Part shown: positions 20,367-29,447 of the stretch, in pieces | How the letters are laid out: the number at the start of each line of letters is the position of its first letter | Position numbering within the stretch: position 1 is the first letter of the stretch | DNA from: Aquimarina megaterium XH134 | GTDB taxonomy: Bacteria; Bacteroidota; Bacteroidia; Flavobacteriales; Flavobacteriaceae | NCBI RefSeq assembly: GCF_000520975.1 | Contig: NZ_JACB01000004.1 | Coordinates: 157,351-221,350, forward strand | Length of the DNA: 64,000 nucleotides | Reading direction: 5' to 3' | The notes under the pieces: model-generated | The model's input: only the letters and a program-made list of their open reading frames with translations | Told to the model about the DNA's origin: nothing | The model's database searches: none | Position numbers and translations under genes: made by a program

Positions 20367-20392
20367 AATAAGTATTTATACTTAGTTTTGAT
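20367..20392 (+). promoter_or_regulatory. Shared nitrate-regulon operator with abutting -7 element (transporter copy)
   Basis: TAAGTATTTATACTTA is a perfect 16-bp palindrome whose last TA starts TAGTTTTG (TAnnTTTG). It is 64 bases upstream of the nitrate transporter start. No -33 TTTG is visible at the usual spacing, as expected if an activator bound at the palindrome replaces it. Confidence 0.78.
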
Positions 20393-20455
20393 TTGAATTT
20401 ATATATTCACTGGTTGATTGAAACCAGAATATAACGAATCTAAAAACAAGGAATT

Positions 20456-21856
20456 ATGAATACTTATAGTAAATCTACGACTCTAAATTTATTAAATTAT
20501 AAAAGTGTATCTATCCGAACCTTTTGGATCACGTCGATCGCTTTCTTTTTGTGTTTTTTTGCCTGGTTTGGTATTGTACCATTTATGCCCGATGTAATTA
20601 AAGATTTGGGATTAACTCCAGATGAGAAATGGAATTCTATTATTGTAGCAGTATCAGGAACTATTTTTGCGAGATTATTGATCGGTAAATTGTGTGATAG
20701 GTATGGGCCACGTATTTGTTATACATGGTTGCTAATTTTTGGGGCAGTACCAGTGATTTTACTTGGGTTTGTCCAAACTCCAATTCAATTTATTATATGC
20801 AGGCTATTTATTGGTTTTATTGGTGCTTCATTTGTAATTACTCAATTTCATACTTCTATTATGTTTGCTCCTAATATAGTTGGGACAGCAAATGCGACAT
20901 CTGCTGGATGGGGAAACTTGGGCGGGGGAGTTAATAGACTAGGAATGCCACTTATTGCAGCGACTGTTGTTAGTTTTGGTGTAGCAGAAACTGATGCCTG
21001 GAGATATTGTATGATCATTGCTGGAATTACTTGTTTTTTAATGGGTGTGATATATTTCTTTTTTACTAAGGATACTCCTAACGGAAACTTTTCAGAATTG
21101 AAAGCTAAAGGAGAATTTATAAGGTTTAAAAAAGATGAAGTTAGTTTCTTGATGGCTATCCAGGATTATAGAGTTTGGATACTTTTTATAGTCTATGCTG
21201 CGTGTTTTGGTATGGAATTAACAGTTTATGGAACTATGGACGATTATCTTCAGAATACATTTCAACTTGAAAGAATTACAGCAGGAAATATTGTATTGTC
21301 ATTTGCGTTGATGAATATTTTTGCAAGAACCCTGGGGGGAGTTTTTGGGGATAAGTTTGGGAAAATGAAAGGTCTAAGAGGACGTGTTTTATTTCTTGCA
21401 ATTATTTTGGGAATTGAAGGGATTATGTTGTCTCTATTTTCGGGAATGAATGAGTTGACTTTAGGAATTATATTTTTGATAGGTTTTAGTCTTACGGTTC
21501 AAATGGCAGAAGGAGCTACTTTTTCGGTTGTACCTTTTATTAATAAGAAAGCAATTGGATCTATTTCTGGTATTGTTGGCGCGGGAGGAAATGTAGGTGC
21601 TTTTGTAGCTGCATTCGTGCTAAAATCAAAATCTGCGGTGGCAGAGAAGAAAGCAATAGCCGATAATCAAGATTTTAGTCAGGAAGCTATACAAGCAGCT
21701 CAAACTTTTGCTTCATCTGAAGCAGTATCTAGTGGATATTTTACTATTGGAATTTTTGTGATTTTTACTGCAGTTATCTCACTTATGATTAAGTTTTCAA
21801 CAGAAGATGAGAAAGCAGTTGCAAGAGAAATGAAAAGTACTCCTGTATATAGTTAA
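20456..21856 (+). CDS. narK: MFS nitrate/nitrite transporter
   Basis: The 466-aa polytopic protein has ~12 membrane segments. It carries nitrate/nitrite-porter features: FFLCFFAWFGIVPFMP in TM1, the loop GKLCDRYGPR, and the glycine-rich NNP signatures GWGNLGGGVNRL and GIVGAGGNVGAF. It would import nitrate across the inner membrane. A shared operator/-7 element lies upstream and the nitrate reductase gene follows with its own copy. The symbol follows the broad NarK/NasA-porter family; a purely assimilatory role is inferred from the neighbours. Confidence 0.93.
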   Translation: MNTYSKSTTLNLLNYKSVSIRTFWITSIAFFLCFFAWFGIVPFMPDVIKDLGLTPDEKWNSIIVAVSGTIFARLLIGKLCDRYGPRICYTWLLIFGAVPVILLGFVQTPIQFIICRLFIGFIGASFVITQFHTSIMFAPNIVGTANATSAGWGNLGGGVNRLGMPLIAATVVSFGVAETDAWRYCMIIAGITCFLMGVIYFFFTKDTPNGNFSELKAKGEFIRFKKDEVSFLMAIQDYRVWILFIVYAACFGMELTVYGTMDDYLQNTFQLERITAGNIVLSFALMNIFARTLGGVFGDKFGKMKGLRGRVLFLAIILGIEGIMLSLFSGMNELTLGIIFLIGFSLTVQMAEGATFSVVPFINKKAIGSISGIVGAGGNVGAFVAAFVLKSKSAVAEKKAIADNQDFSQEAIQAAQTFASSEAVSSGYFTIGIFVIFTAVISLMIKFSTEDEKAVAREMKSTPVYS

Positions 21857-22057
21857 TAAATAATACAACTCTGAATAAATGCTAGGGTATTTATGAGTTT
21901 TTATGTAGTTAATTATAAAATATTAGTCACCTTTTTTATGAGAGATTTAATAAAATAAACCTTCTATAACCTCAAAATCTATTTTTAAACTATAGTATTT
22001 TATTGAATTGATAATTCTTTTGATTCAAACATAGAAAAAGGTTATGAAACTATGGTG

Positions 22058-22083
22058 AATACGTATTAATACTTAGTTTTGAT
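22058..22083 (+). promoter_or_regulatory. Shared nitrate-regulon operator with abutting -7 element (nitrate reductase copy)
   Basis: TACGTATTAATACTTA leads into TAGTTTTG (-7 consensus TAnnTTTG), matching the nirB and transporter copies. It lies ~31 bases before the preferred ATG of the nitrate reductase gene. Confidence 0.78.
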
Positions 22084-22113
22084 ATAAAGAAATTGTGCAT
22101 TAAACTATATCTT

Positions 22114-25100
22114 ATGCCTACATTCAAATCATACAAAACAACGTGCTCATACTGTGGGGTTGGTTGTGGAATTATAGCAAAAAAAGACCCAAAAGGTTTA
22201 ATTACAGTAAAAGGGGATCCGGATCATCCTGTAAATCATGGAATGCTATGTTCTAAAGGAATGAATCTTCACCATGTGATTCAAGATAGAAGTGATAGAA
22301 TTCTATATCCAGAAATGCGCTGGAGTAAAGGGCATGACCGTCAACGGGTATCCTGGGACCAGGCACTAGACAGGGTAGCATCAGTTTTTAGTACAATAAT
22401 CGAAAAATATGGCTCGGATAGTGTTGGGTTTTATGTTTCTGGACAATGCCTCACAGAAGAATATTATCTGGCAAATAAGCTAGTAAAGGGGTTCATAGGA
22501 ACCAATAATATTGATACCAATTCGAGACTATGTATGAGTTCTGCTGTGGTGGGATATAAACAGGCATTTGGAGAAGATAGTGTCCCGATTGCATATGATG
22601 ATATAGAACTGGCAGATTGTTTTATGATTGCCGGAGCAAATCCTGCCTGGTGTCACCCCATTTTGTTTAGAAGAATAGAAGCACAAAAGGAAAAGAATCC
22701 TGGAATAAAGATTATAGTTGTTGATCCTCGTAGAACACAATCCTGTGATATAGCAGATTTACATTTGCAGATTCTTCCCGGAACAGATGTAGTTTTATAC
22801 AATGCAATTGCAAAACGATTAATCGATCGAAAAAAAATTAACAAGAGTTTTATTATTAATCATACAGATAATTATGAAACGTTTAAAGAATCTTTGCAAT
22901 CAATATCTCTATCTAAAGCTGCTATCACCTGTGGGATAACAGTTGCAGATATTAAAAAAGCTGCTTCCTATATTGCAGACGCAAAAGGGTTTATTACTCT
23001 ATGGGCGATGGGATTAAATCAAAGTTCTATTGGAGTTAATAAAAACAATGCATTATTAAATTTATCTATACTCACAGGGCATATTGGTAAACCTGGATCT
23101 GGTCCATTTTCTTTAACAGGACAACCCAATGCAATGGGAGGAAGGGAGGTAGGAGGAATGGCTAATTTATTAGCAGCTCATAAAGAACTTTCAAATGAAG
23201 AAGACAGGAAGGAAGTAGCAAACTTTTGGGGAGGAAAAGAGATTTCGGAAAAACCAGGACTTACTGCTACTGAAATGTTTGATGCATTAGAAAATGGAAA
23301 ACTAAAAGCCATTTGGATTATATGCACTAATCCATTGGTAAGCCTTCCTAATGCTAATAAAGTAGAAAAAGCTTTACAGAGTGCCAAGTTTGTTGTAGTT
23401 CAGGATATATCACATCGATCAGAGACCATCCAGTATGCTGATTTAGTGCTTCCAGCAGCCGGATGGGCAGAAAAGGAAGGTACAATGACAAATAGTGAGC
23501 GTAGGATTACTTACCTTAATAAAGTGATTGATCCTCCGGGAGAAGCAATGCCAGATGTAGAAATTCTTTGGAGTTTTGCACAAAAAATGGGATATCGAGG
23601 ATTTGATTATAACACTGTAGAAGAAGTATATAAAGAACATTGTACACTAACCAAAGGAACTACTATCGATATTTCTGGACTTAGCTATTCACGTCTTAAA
23701 ACAGAAGGCAGTTTTCAATGGCCCGTACCCAAGAATAATCATCCTGGTACATCGCGATTATTTGAAGATAAAAAATTTCATACCGATACTGGAAATGTAA
23801 AATTTGTAATCCCGAAGTTTACGCAACCAACCTCTGAGTTATTGACGGAAAAATATCCATTGATTCTTACAACAGGTAGAGTACGTGACCAATGGCATAC
23901 CAGAACAAAGACAGGTAAAGTAAATAGACTGCGAACTCATACTCCAGATCCTTATTTAGAGATTAATCAAGTTGATGCATTTTTGAGGAAAATAAAAGAA
24001 GGAGATATTGTTATTATTGAGAGTAAACGAGGTAAAGTACAGGTAAAAGCAAAAATTAGTGATGGTATCAATAAAGGGGTGGTTTTTCTTCCTATGCATT
24101 GGGGCAAAGTTCTGGGCAATGATTATGGAAGGGCGAATAATTTGACGACTAGTATTGTAGATACGACATCTAAAGAGCCTGATTTTAAATTTTCTGCGGT
24201 TCAGGTTTATAAATTTATAAAACCAAAACAAAAGATCTGTATAGTAGGAGCTGGAACAGCTGCATATCGTTTTATTCAAACGTATAGAGAATTTAATAGC
24301 GAAGATGAAATTGTAGTGTTTTCTAAAGAACCATATCCATTTTATAACAGAGTTTTACTTCCTGAATATATAAGTGAAGAACTAAAATGGGAACAGTTAC
24401 AGAAGATGCGAGAGGGAAATATGAAATCACTTAATGTAACCCTCTTCGTAAGTAACCCTGTTATTGAAATTAATAGAGAAAAAAAACACCTTATAGATAG
24501 TAAAAGCCAAAAACATGATTATGATGTTATTTTAATGGCAACAGGTAGCCGTGCTTTTATCCCGAAGGAAGTCCCAATACATCGTCCGGGAAGATTTACC
24601 CTACGCAATCGTAGCGATGCCGATAAGTTAAAATCATATCTCAATCAAACGGGTATACCAGAGAATAGGCAGCATGTAACCATAGTAGGTGGCGGATTAC
24701 TAGGGTTAGAATTGGCAGCAGTACTTCGTAAAAAAGGAATAACGATTACAATTGTACAAAAAGGAAACCGATTAATGGAACGTCAACTTGATATTGTTGC
24801 CAGTCGTTTATTAGCAGAACATGTAAAAGAAAAAGGAATTCAAATCTATTTTGATAACGAAGTAGATACTGTTTTTAAACAGAATAATGGCGATTTACTG
24901 GTTAATTTAAAGTCTGGTAAATCCTTTAACTGTAATGCAGTAGTGTACTCTATAGGTACAACTCCTAATATCGATTTGCTTAAAAAAACAGGAATTCATT
25001 GCCGTCGAGGAATATTGGTGAATCAATATTTGCAGTCAAGTGACCCTAATATATTTGCTATTGGAGAAATTGCCGAGTTTAACGGTAATTTATTTGGTAT

Positions 25101-25635
25101 TACTGCAGCAGCAGAACAACAAGCTGATATCGTAGCTAAATATTTGTTGGGGGATTATAGCGCAATATATAGAGGTTCTGTTTTCATGAATATTCTCAAA
25201 TTTGAAGATCTAGACCTTTGTAGTATTGGTAATATAGATGTACCTGCCAATGATAGCTCTTTTGAAGAAGTAGTATTTATGGATGTTAGCAGGCGGTTTT
25301 ATAAGAAATGTATTGTGAAAGACGATAGATTGATAGGAGCTATTTTAATGGGAGATAAAAAAGAATTTGCAGATTTTAAACGTCTTATTGAAGAAAAAAT
25401 AGAATTATCAGAGAAACGAGACGAATTGTTAAAGTCTTCAAAACCTGATAAACCTGTTATAGGTAAACTTATTTGTTCTTGTAGTCAAGTAGGAGAGGGA
25501 AACCTTAAGAAAGAGATTAGATCAGGATGCGAGGTTTTTTCTGAACTATGTAGCAAAACTGGAGCAGGATTAGGTTGTGGTAGCTGCAAACCTGAAATAA
25601 AAGAAGTGTTGAACAATGTCTTACAATTGACTTAG
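22114..25635 (+). CDS. nasA: Assimilatory nitrate reductase fused to an FAD/NAD(P) reductase and BFD domain
   Basis: The N-terminal Mo-bisMGD oxidoreductase (residues ~1-700) binds [4Fe-4S] through Cys11, Cys14, Cys18 and Cys46, and has typical motifs NTNSRLCMSSAVVGYK and LTGQPNAMGGREVGG. A second module (~706-1090) is a pyridine-nucleotide-disulfide reductase (CIVGAGTAAYRFI, IVGGGLLGLELAA) resembling the N-terminus of NirB. A C-terminal BFD-like [2Fe-2S] domain (~1118-1170; CSCSQVGEG ... GCGSCKP) completes the 1173-aa chain. One polypeptide may therefore carry electrons from NAD(P)H to nitrate. I prefer ATG at 22114; a TTG at 22093 would add seven unconserved residues. Confidence 0.94.
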   Translation: MPTFKSYKTTCSYCGVGCGIIAKKDPKGLITVKGDPDHPVNHGMLCSKGMNLHHVIQDRSDRILYPEMRWSKGHDRQRVSWDQALDRVASVFSTIIEKYGSDSVGFYVSGQCLTEEYYLANKLVKGFIGTNNIDTNSRLCMSSAVVGYKQAFGEDSVPIAYDDIELADCFMIAGANPAWCHPILFRRIEAQKEKNPGIKIIVVDPRRTQSCDIADLHLQILPGTDVVLYNAIAKRLIDRKKINKSFIINHTDNYETFKESLQSISLSKAAITCGITVADIKKAASYIADAKGFITLWAMGLNQSSIGVNKNNALLNLSILTGHIGKPGSGPFSLTGQPNAMGGREVGGMANLLAAHKELSNEEDRKEVANFWGGKEISEKPGLTATEMFDALENGKLKAIWIICTNPLVSLPNANKVEKALQSAKFVVVQDISHRSETIQYADLVLPAAGWAEKEGTMTNSERRITYLNKVIDPPGEAMPDVEILWSFAQKMGYRGFDYNTVEEVYKEHCTLTKGTTIDISGLSYSRLKTEGSFQWPVPKNNHPGTSRLFEDKKFHTDTGNVKFVIPKFTQPTSELLTEKYPLILTTGRVRDQWHTRTKTGKVNRLRTHTPDPYLEINQVDAFLRKIKEGDIVIIESKRGKVQVKAKISDGINKGVVFLPMHWGKVLGNDYGRANNLTTSIVDTTSKEPDFKFSAVQVYKFIKPKQKICIVGAGTAAYRFIQTYREFNSEDEIVVFSKEPYPFYNRVLLPEYISEELKWEQLQKMREGNMKSLNVTLFVSNPVIEINREKKHLIDSKSQKHDYDVILMATGSRAFIPKEVPIHRPGRFTLRNRSDADKLKSYLNQTGIPENRQHVTIVGGGLLGLELAAVLRKKGITITIVQKGNRLMERQLDIVASRLLAEHVKEKGIQIYFDNEVDTVFKQNNGDLLVNLKSGKSFNCNAVVYSIGTTPNIDLLKKTGIHCRRGILVNQYLQSSDPNIFAIGEIAEFNGNLFGITAAAEQQADIVAKYLLGDYSAIYRGSVFMNILKFEDLDLCSIGNIDVPANDSSFEEVVFMDVSRRFYKKCIVKDDRLIGAILMGDKKEFADFKRLIEEKIELSEKRDELLKSSKPDKPVIGKLICSCSQVGEGNLKKEIRSGCEVFSELCSKTGAGLGCGSCKPEIKEVLNNVLQLT

Positions 25636-25637
25636 TT

Positions 25638-27080
25638 ATGAAAAAAGAAAAATATTTACATCGAGTAGATGTTAAAGGAGGTGTTTTGTCTCCGATAGAA
25701 TTGCTACGTATTATTAAGTACGCTCAGAATCTGGGGCTTGATGTTTTTCATTTTGGATCTCGGCAGGATATTATTTTTCCTAAAAAGAATAGTAATGGAA
25801 ATATTATTACCAAAAGTGATTTTTTTGACTCGTCCTTTTTTGCCTCAGAAACACAACAAAATATCAGTTGTTCTTATGTTTCTATTGATATTTTTAACGC
25901 TACGGTCTGGTTACGAGACACAACCTATTTATATATTCTTGAAGAATTTAGGTATAGTCCAAAATTAAAAATAAACATTACCGACCCTAAGCAACAGATC
26001 GTTCCTGTGTTTACAGGCGATTTAAACTTTATAGCTTCTTCTTATGAAGATTATTGGTATTTATTTTTAAAATTACCCAATTGGGAAGAAGTATTTTATC
26101 CCGTGTTAATTTATACATGGGATATTGCAAAAGTTGCAAAAGCAATTGAAAATGAATATCAAAACGTGAATAATGTTAATGAGCTGTTTCAATTTTTGAA
26201 TAAGAACCTAGAAGCTAATAATAGAATAATAGAAAAGCCACTTCAAATTAATTTTAGCCCGTTTCCCTATTACGAAGGAATGAACAAAATGGATGAACAT
26301 CAATATTGGTTGGGGTTATATTGGAGAAACAATAGATATAATTTAGAATTTCTAAATACTCTATGTGAATTTTGTATAGAATATCGAATAGGAAAAATAT
26401 GTCTAACTCCTTGGAAATCTTTTATAATAAAAGGAATACCAAAAGAAAGTAAGTTGGTTTTAGAAAAATTACTAGGGAAATTTGGTATAAATGTTCGACA
26501 CTCGGCCTTAGAACTAAACTGGCATATACCAGTTAATAATAAAAAAGCATTTGATCTAAAAAAGTTTTTAGTGATGAACTTTGACCAAAATGATATCAGT
26601 ACCTATGGATTAACTTTTGGAATCATATTTAAACATGATCAAAAGCGATATTTTACATCTATAATGATAGAAGAAAATAAGATATCAGACATTATTCAGG
26701 ATTTTGTAGTAAGGCCAACATATAATGTGTTGTATGCTAAAAATTTCAACCCTAATACCCAACAATATATTGTATATGCTCAAGATATAGATCAAATGGA
26801 TTTACCAGGAATATTACTTGAATTAACAAAAACATATTTTCAAAATTTAGGAAAAATGGAAGATGATCAACCCTCTGAGCTAGGTATTAAAAAAGAAACT
26901 CTTGAGATTGAAGTGTATCAATGTAATAATTGTCAAACTATTTATGATTCTTTAATTGGAGATGTATTAAACAAAATCCCAAGAGGAGTAGATTTTGTTG
27001 AATTACCAGATAATTATGGCTGTTCTCTCTGTGAAGCTCCAAAAAATAATTTTAAGAAGATTAAAATGCGGGTAATGTAA
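25638..27080 (+). CDS. Siroheme-reductase-like protein with C-terminal rubredoxin domain
   Basis: Starting two bases after the nitrate reductase stop, this 480-aa protein ends in a rubredoxin with Cys429/Cys432 and Cys462/Cys465. The N-terminal part has the ferredoxin-like half-domain look of nitrite/sulfite reductases (GGVLSPIELLRIIKYA, FGSRQDIIFP; later CLTPWKSFIIKGIP). I find no C-x5-C ... C-x3-C set for a [4Fe-4S]-siroheme centre. It may be an electron-transfer partner or assembly factor for nitrate reductase instead of a second nitrite reductase. Rubredoxin proteins of this kind accompany nitrate assimilation genes in Flavobacteriia. Confidence 0.8.
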   Translation: MKKEKYLHRVDVKGGVLSPIELLRIIKYAQNLGLDVFHFGSRQDIIFPKKNSNGNIITKSDFFDSSFFASETQQNISCSYVSIDIFNATVWLRDTTYLYILEEFRYSPKLKINITDPKQQIVPVFTGDLNFIASSYEDYWYLFLKLPNWEEVFYPVLIYTWDIAKVAKAIENEYQNVNNVNELFQFLNKNLEANNRIIEKPLQINFSPFPYYEGMNKMDEHQYWLGLYWRNNRYNLEFLNTLCEFCIEYRIGKICLTPWKSFIIKGIPKESKLVLEKLLGKFGINVRHSALELNWHIPVNNKKAFDLKKFLVMNFDQNDISTYGLTFGIIFKHDQKRYFTSIMIEENKISDIIQDFVVRPTYNVLYAKNFNPNTQQYIVYAQDIDQMDLPGILLELTKTYFQNLGKMEDDQPSELGIKKETLEIEVYQCNNCQTIYDSLIGDVLNKIPRGVDFVELPDNYGCSLCEAPKNNFKKIKMRVM

Positions 27081-27148
27081 AGGTGATTCTGATATTAAGT
27101 TAGGGAATAGAATAGTTTAGATAATAATGATAACTAAAATTTTTACTT

Positions 27149-27478
27149 ATGAATTTAGAAGAAATAATTATGGTATCTATTTCAGAATTTTTAGAAGTAG
27201 AAGTACATAGAGATACGGAAGCTTTGGATTTAGCTTCCAAAATCGAAATTGTCAAAAAAAGAATACAGGATAAAACTAAAAATAATCCAAATTATTCTTT
27301 CGGTAAAAACAAATTAAAAGACTGTGAGTATGAGATGTTTTTTAGTAGCAATCCTAATGATAAAATTAAAATAGATGGTTGGATCCCTATAGCAACCGAA
27401 AACGTTAAAGAGATCAACAAAATTTCAGAATATATTGAAACAGGACTTTTAAGAAAAATTGAAATTCATACAATATAA
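27149..27478 (+). CDS. Hypothetical protein, 109 aa
   Basis: This small, charged, soluble protein has no motif I recognise. It is Lys/Glu/Asn-rich with no signal peptide or membrane segment. An alternative start at 27170 (MVSISEFLEVEVHRD) would give 102 aa. It lies 68 bases after the rubredoxin-tailed gene on the same strand, so it might belong to the nitrate operon, but nothing in the sequence shows a role. Confidence 0.6.
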   Translation: MNLEEIIMVSISEFLEVEVHRDTEALDLASKIEIVKKRIQDKTKNNPNYSFGKNKLKDCEYEMFFSSNPNDKIKIDGWIPIATENVKEINKISEYIETGLLRKIEIHTI

Positions 27479-27606
27479 TTGTTAATACTTCTGTGTAAAA
27501 GTATTCTACTCCTTTATCTTTTTGAGTAGGTTTTAAACTTATTTTTACCTTCGAACTTTATGAGGTTGTATCATCATAAAATATAGTTCGGAAAATAAAT
27601 TATCGT

Positions 27607-27795
27607 ATGACAGAATATGTACTTCTAACAGATGACCAAAGTTATTTTGTTGAATATCTTATCGGCGAACTGGTATTGTCTAACAGTATTAGTGAGGCAA
27701 TGAAGTTTAACGATGAGCATCTTGCATTAAGATTTAAGCAAATGCTACATAATTCTTGTGAGTTAGTCACCAGTGTAAATACATATATTGGGTGA
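27607..27795 (+). CDS. Hypothetical protein, 62 aa
   Basis: A short acidic ORF (MTEYVLLTDDQSYFVEYLIG...) with no recognised family. Amino-acid composition is ordinary and it faces the convergent S41 peptidase gene, whose stop is 6 bases away. Coding status is probable but unproven. Confidence 0.5.
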   Translation: MTEYVLLTDDQSYFVEYLIGELVLSNSISEAMKFNDEHLALRFKQMLHNSCELVTSVNTYIG

Positions 27796-27801
27796 TTTTA
27801 C

Positions 27802-29256
27802 TTATCCCCGAATCAATTTTAAAACATAATCCAGGTCAGGATCTCTGCCAGAGATTAGATCATCGATAGAGAATATAGTTTGCCTGTCTGGAAGTACACC
27901 AGATCCTTTGGGAACTCTTTTGTCTATTACATGATGGTTGATTTTTTCCATATACATTACCATAATTATTTTGGAATTAGGAAATTCGTAATATACAGGA
28001 AACTCTCCATTAGAAAAATGATATCCACCACCGGTTTCTTCTCCTACCAAAATAATATTAGGGTCATTTTTAACATTTAATGCAAAGGTAGATCCGGCAG
28101 AAAAAGTTGCTCCCCCTGCAAGTACATATACATTTCCTCGAAATCTATCTTTATCGGGAACCATAAGAGCTTCCATATCATCAAAAACCAGTTTCCATCC
28201 ATCATATATAGGATGGTTATAAAACTTATCTTTTAAAAAATGTTTTTCACTAAGATAGGTCTTGGTGACATGTTTTCGCTCGGGAACAGTAAGTGAAGCT
28301 ACATATTCACTAGTTATCTGTTTAAATACACTATTGGTGATGAATGAGAATAAATGTACAGCATTAGATCTAAAACCTCCATCATTTTGTCGAACATCAA
28401 CGATAAGATTACTAATTTTCTTTTTATTAATTTCTTTAAAGATTTTTGTTAGATTCGATTTAAAAATCCTGAGATCTCCTCTAAATGAATTGACCACTAC
28501 GACGGCAGTATTTATGTCTTCTTTGTAATACACAAAGGGGCTTTTGTTATTGATAAATGTATCAAAGTAGTCAAAGCCATTTTCTTGGTTATGATATGAA
28601 GCAAAATAGGAATTACGTTTGGTGTTTCTAAGTCTTACGTTTACAAAAGATTCTGCAGGTAATACTTTATTTTTTTCTGTACCATCTGGTTCTGTATAGT
28701 CGATGCTAAATTTTTTCTCAATGCCATATTCGTATGCAAAGTATAATCCGAACTTCAATTCTATTTCTCTATATTTTCGAGTGAGATTATAGCCGTCACT
28801 TGGCACATATTTCTTTAGGTGTTGTAAAATTTCATAAGTTTTTCTCCCGTTAATTCGATTAATTTTAGAACCTATTGGGATATCAAAATCATCGGTATCG
28901 GTATAAAACTCTGTATTTATTAATTTAAGAATCAGAGGAAAATAATATTGGTCTGTTTTTATGGTATTGGGAGCAAAAAATGAAAGATGTCCATCTTTTA
29001 TTTTATCTGTAACATCTAGCATATTTTGATATAATTTTATATCAGAATCTGTTGTAGTTAGGGATTCTTTTGTAATCTCAAAAATATACTCCAAAGAATC
29101 TTGATCAATATATTCATATAAACTGGGGTGTCCTTTTTTAAGGATATTTTCAAAAATCCTAAAATCTTCTCTAACAGCAAGAGAATCCATGCGTTTTTGT
29201 GCATAAACTACACAAGTGAGTATGTAAAAAAGTACAAAACACTGTATTTTTTTCAT
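27802..29256 (-). CDS. S41-family (C-terminal-processing/tricorn-like) peptidase, exported
   Basis: A signal peptide (KKIQCFVLFYILTCVVYA) opens this 484-aa protein. A PDZ-like region (~100-180; IGSKINRINGRKTYEILQHL) leads into an S41 core with LIVDVRQNDGG, the Ser-containing AGGATFSAGSTFAL, and LVGEETGGGYHFSNG. These fit the Ser/Lys(Glu) catalytic arrangement of the family. It probably acts in the periplasm or outside the cell. It stands alone on the minus strand. Confidence 0.87.
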   Translation of the reverse strand: MKKIQCFVLFYILTCVVYAQKRMDSLAVREDFRIFENILKKGHPSLYEYIDQDSLEYIFEITKESLTTTDSDIKLYQNMLDVTDKIKDGHLSFFAPNTIKTDQYYFPLILKLINTEFYTDTDDFDIPIGSKINRINGRKTYEILQHLKKYVPSDGYNLTRKYREIELKFGLYFAYEYGIEKKFSIDYTEPDGTEKNKVLPAESFVNVRLRNTKRNSYFASYHNQENGFDYFDTFINNKSPFVYYKEDINTAVVVVNSFRGDLRIFKSNLTKIFKEINKKKISNLIVDVRQNDGGFRSNAVHLFSFITNSVFKQITSEYVASLTVPERKHVTKTYLSEKHFLKDKFYNHPIYDGWKLVFDDMEALMVPDKDRFRGNVYVLAGGATFSAGSTFALNVKNDPNIILVGEETGGGYHFSNGEFPVYYEFPNSKIIMVMYMEKINHHVIDKRVPKGSGVLPDRQTIFSIDDLISGRDPDLDYVLKLIRG

Positions 29257-29395
29257 TAGATGATTTTAACGATATAACTTAATTGACTTCTTTAGATTGC
29301 TTATTGTTGCAATCTTTTTGTTTTCCCAGGTGTAAAAATAATAAAATTGTTGAGTGAATTTTATCTATTACTAGATTTAATACCATGAGTTTAAT

Positions 29396-29427
29396 AAAAA
29401 AAGAGTATGAAAAACATACTCTTTTTA
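29396..29427 (-). terminator. Terminator after the carboxypeptidase-regulatory-domain gene
   Basis: AAGAGTATG and CATACTCTT form a stem with an A-rich loop, flanked by A-runs and T-runs on both sides, so it can act in either direction. It lies 21 bases beyond the stop of the minus-strand gene ending at 29448. Confidence 0.82.
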
Positions 29428-29447
29428 GATTGCAAATTGTTTTGTTT

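Noticed and set aside
27484..27535. Possible terminator after the 109-aa hypothetical gene
   Set aside because: Only short, weak stems (CTACTC/GAGTAG and AATACTT/AAGTATT) were found, without a convincing T-run.
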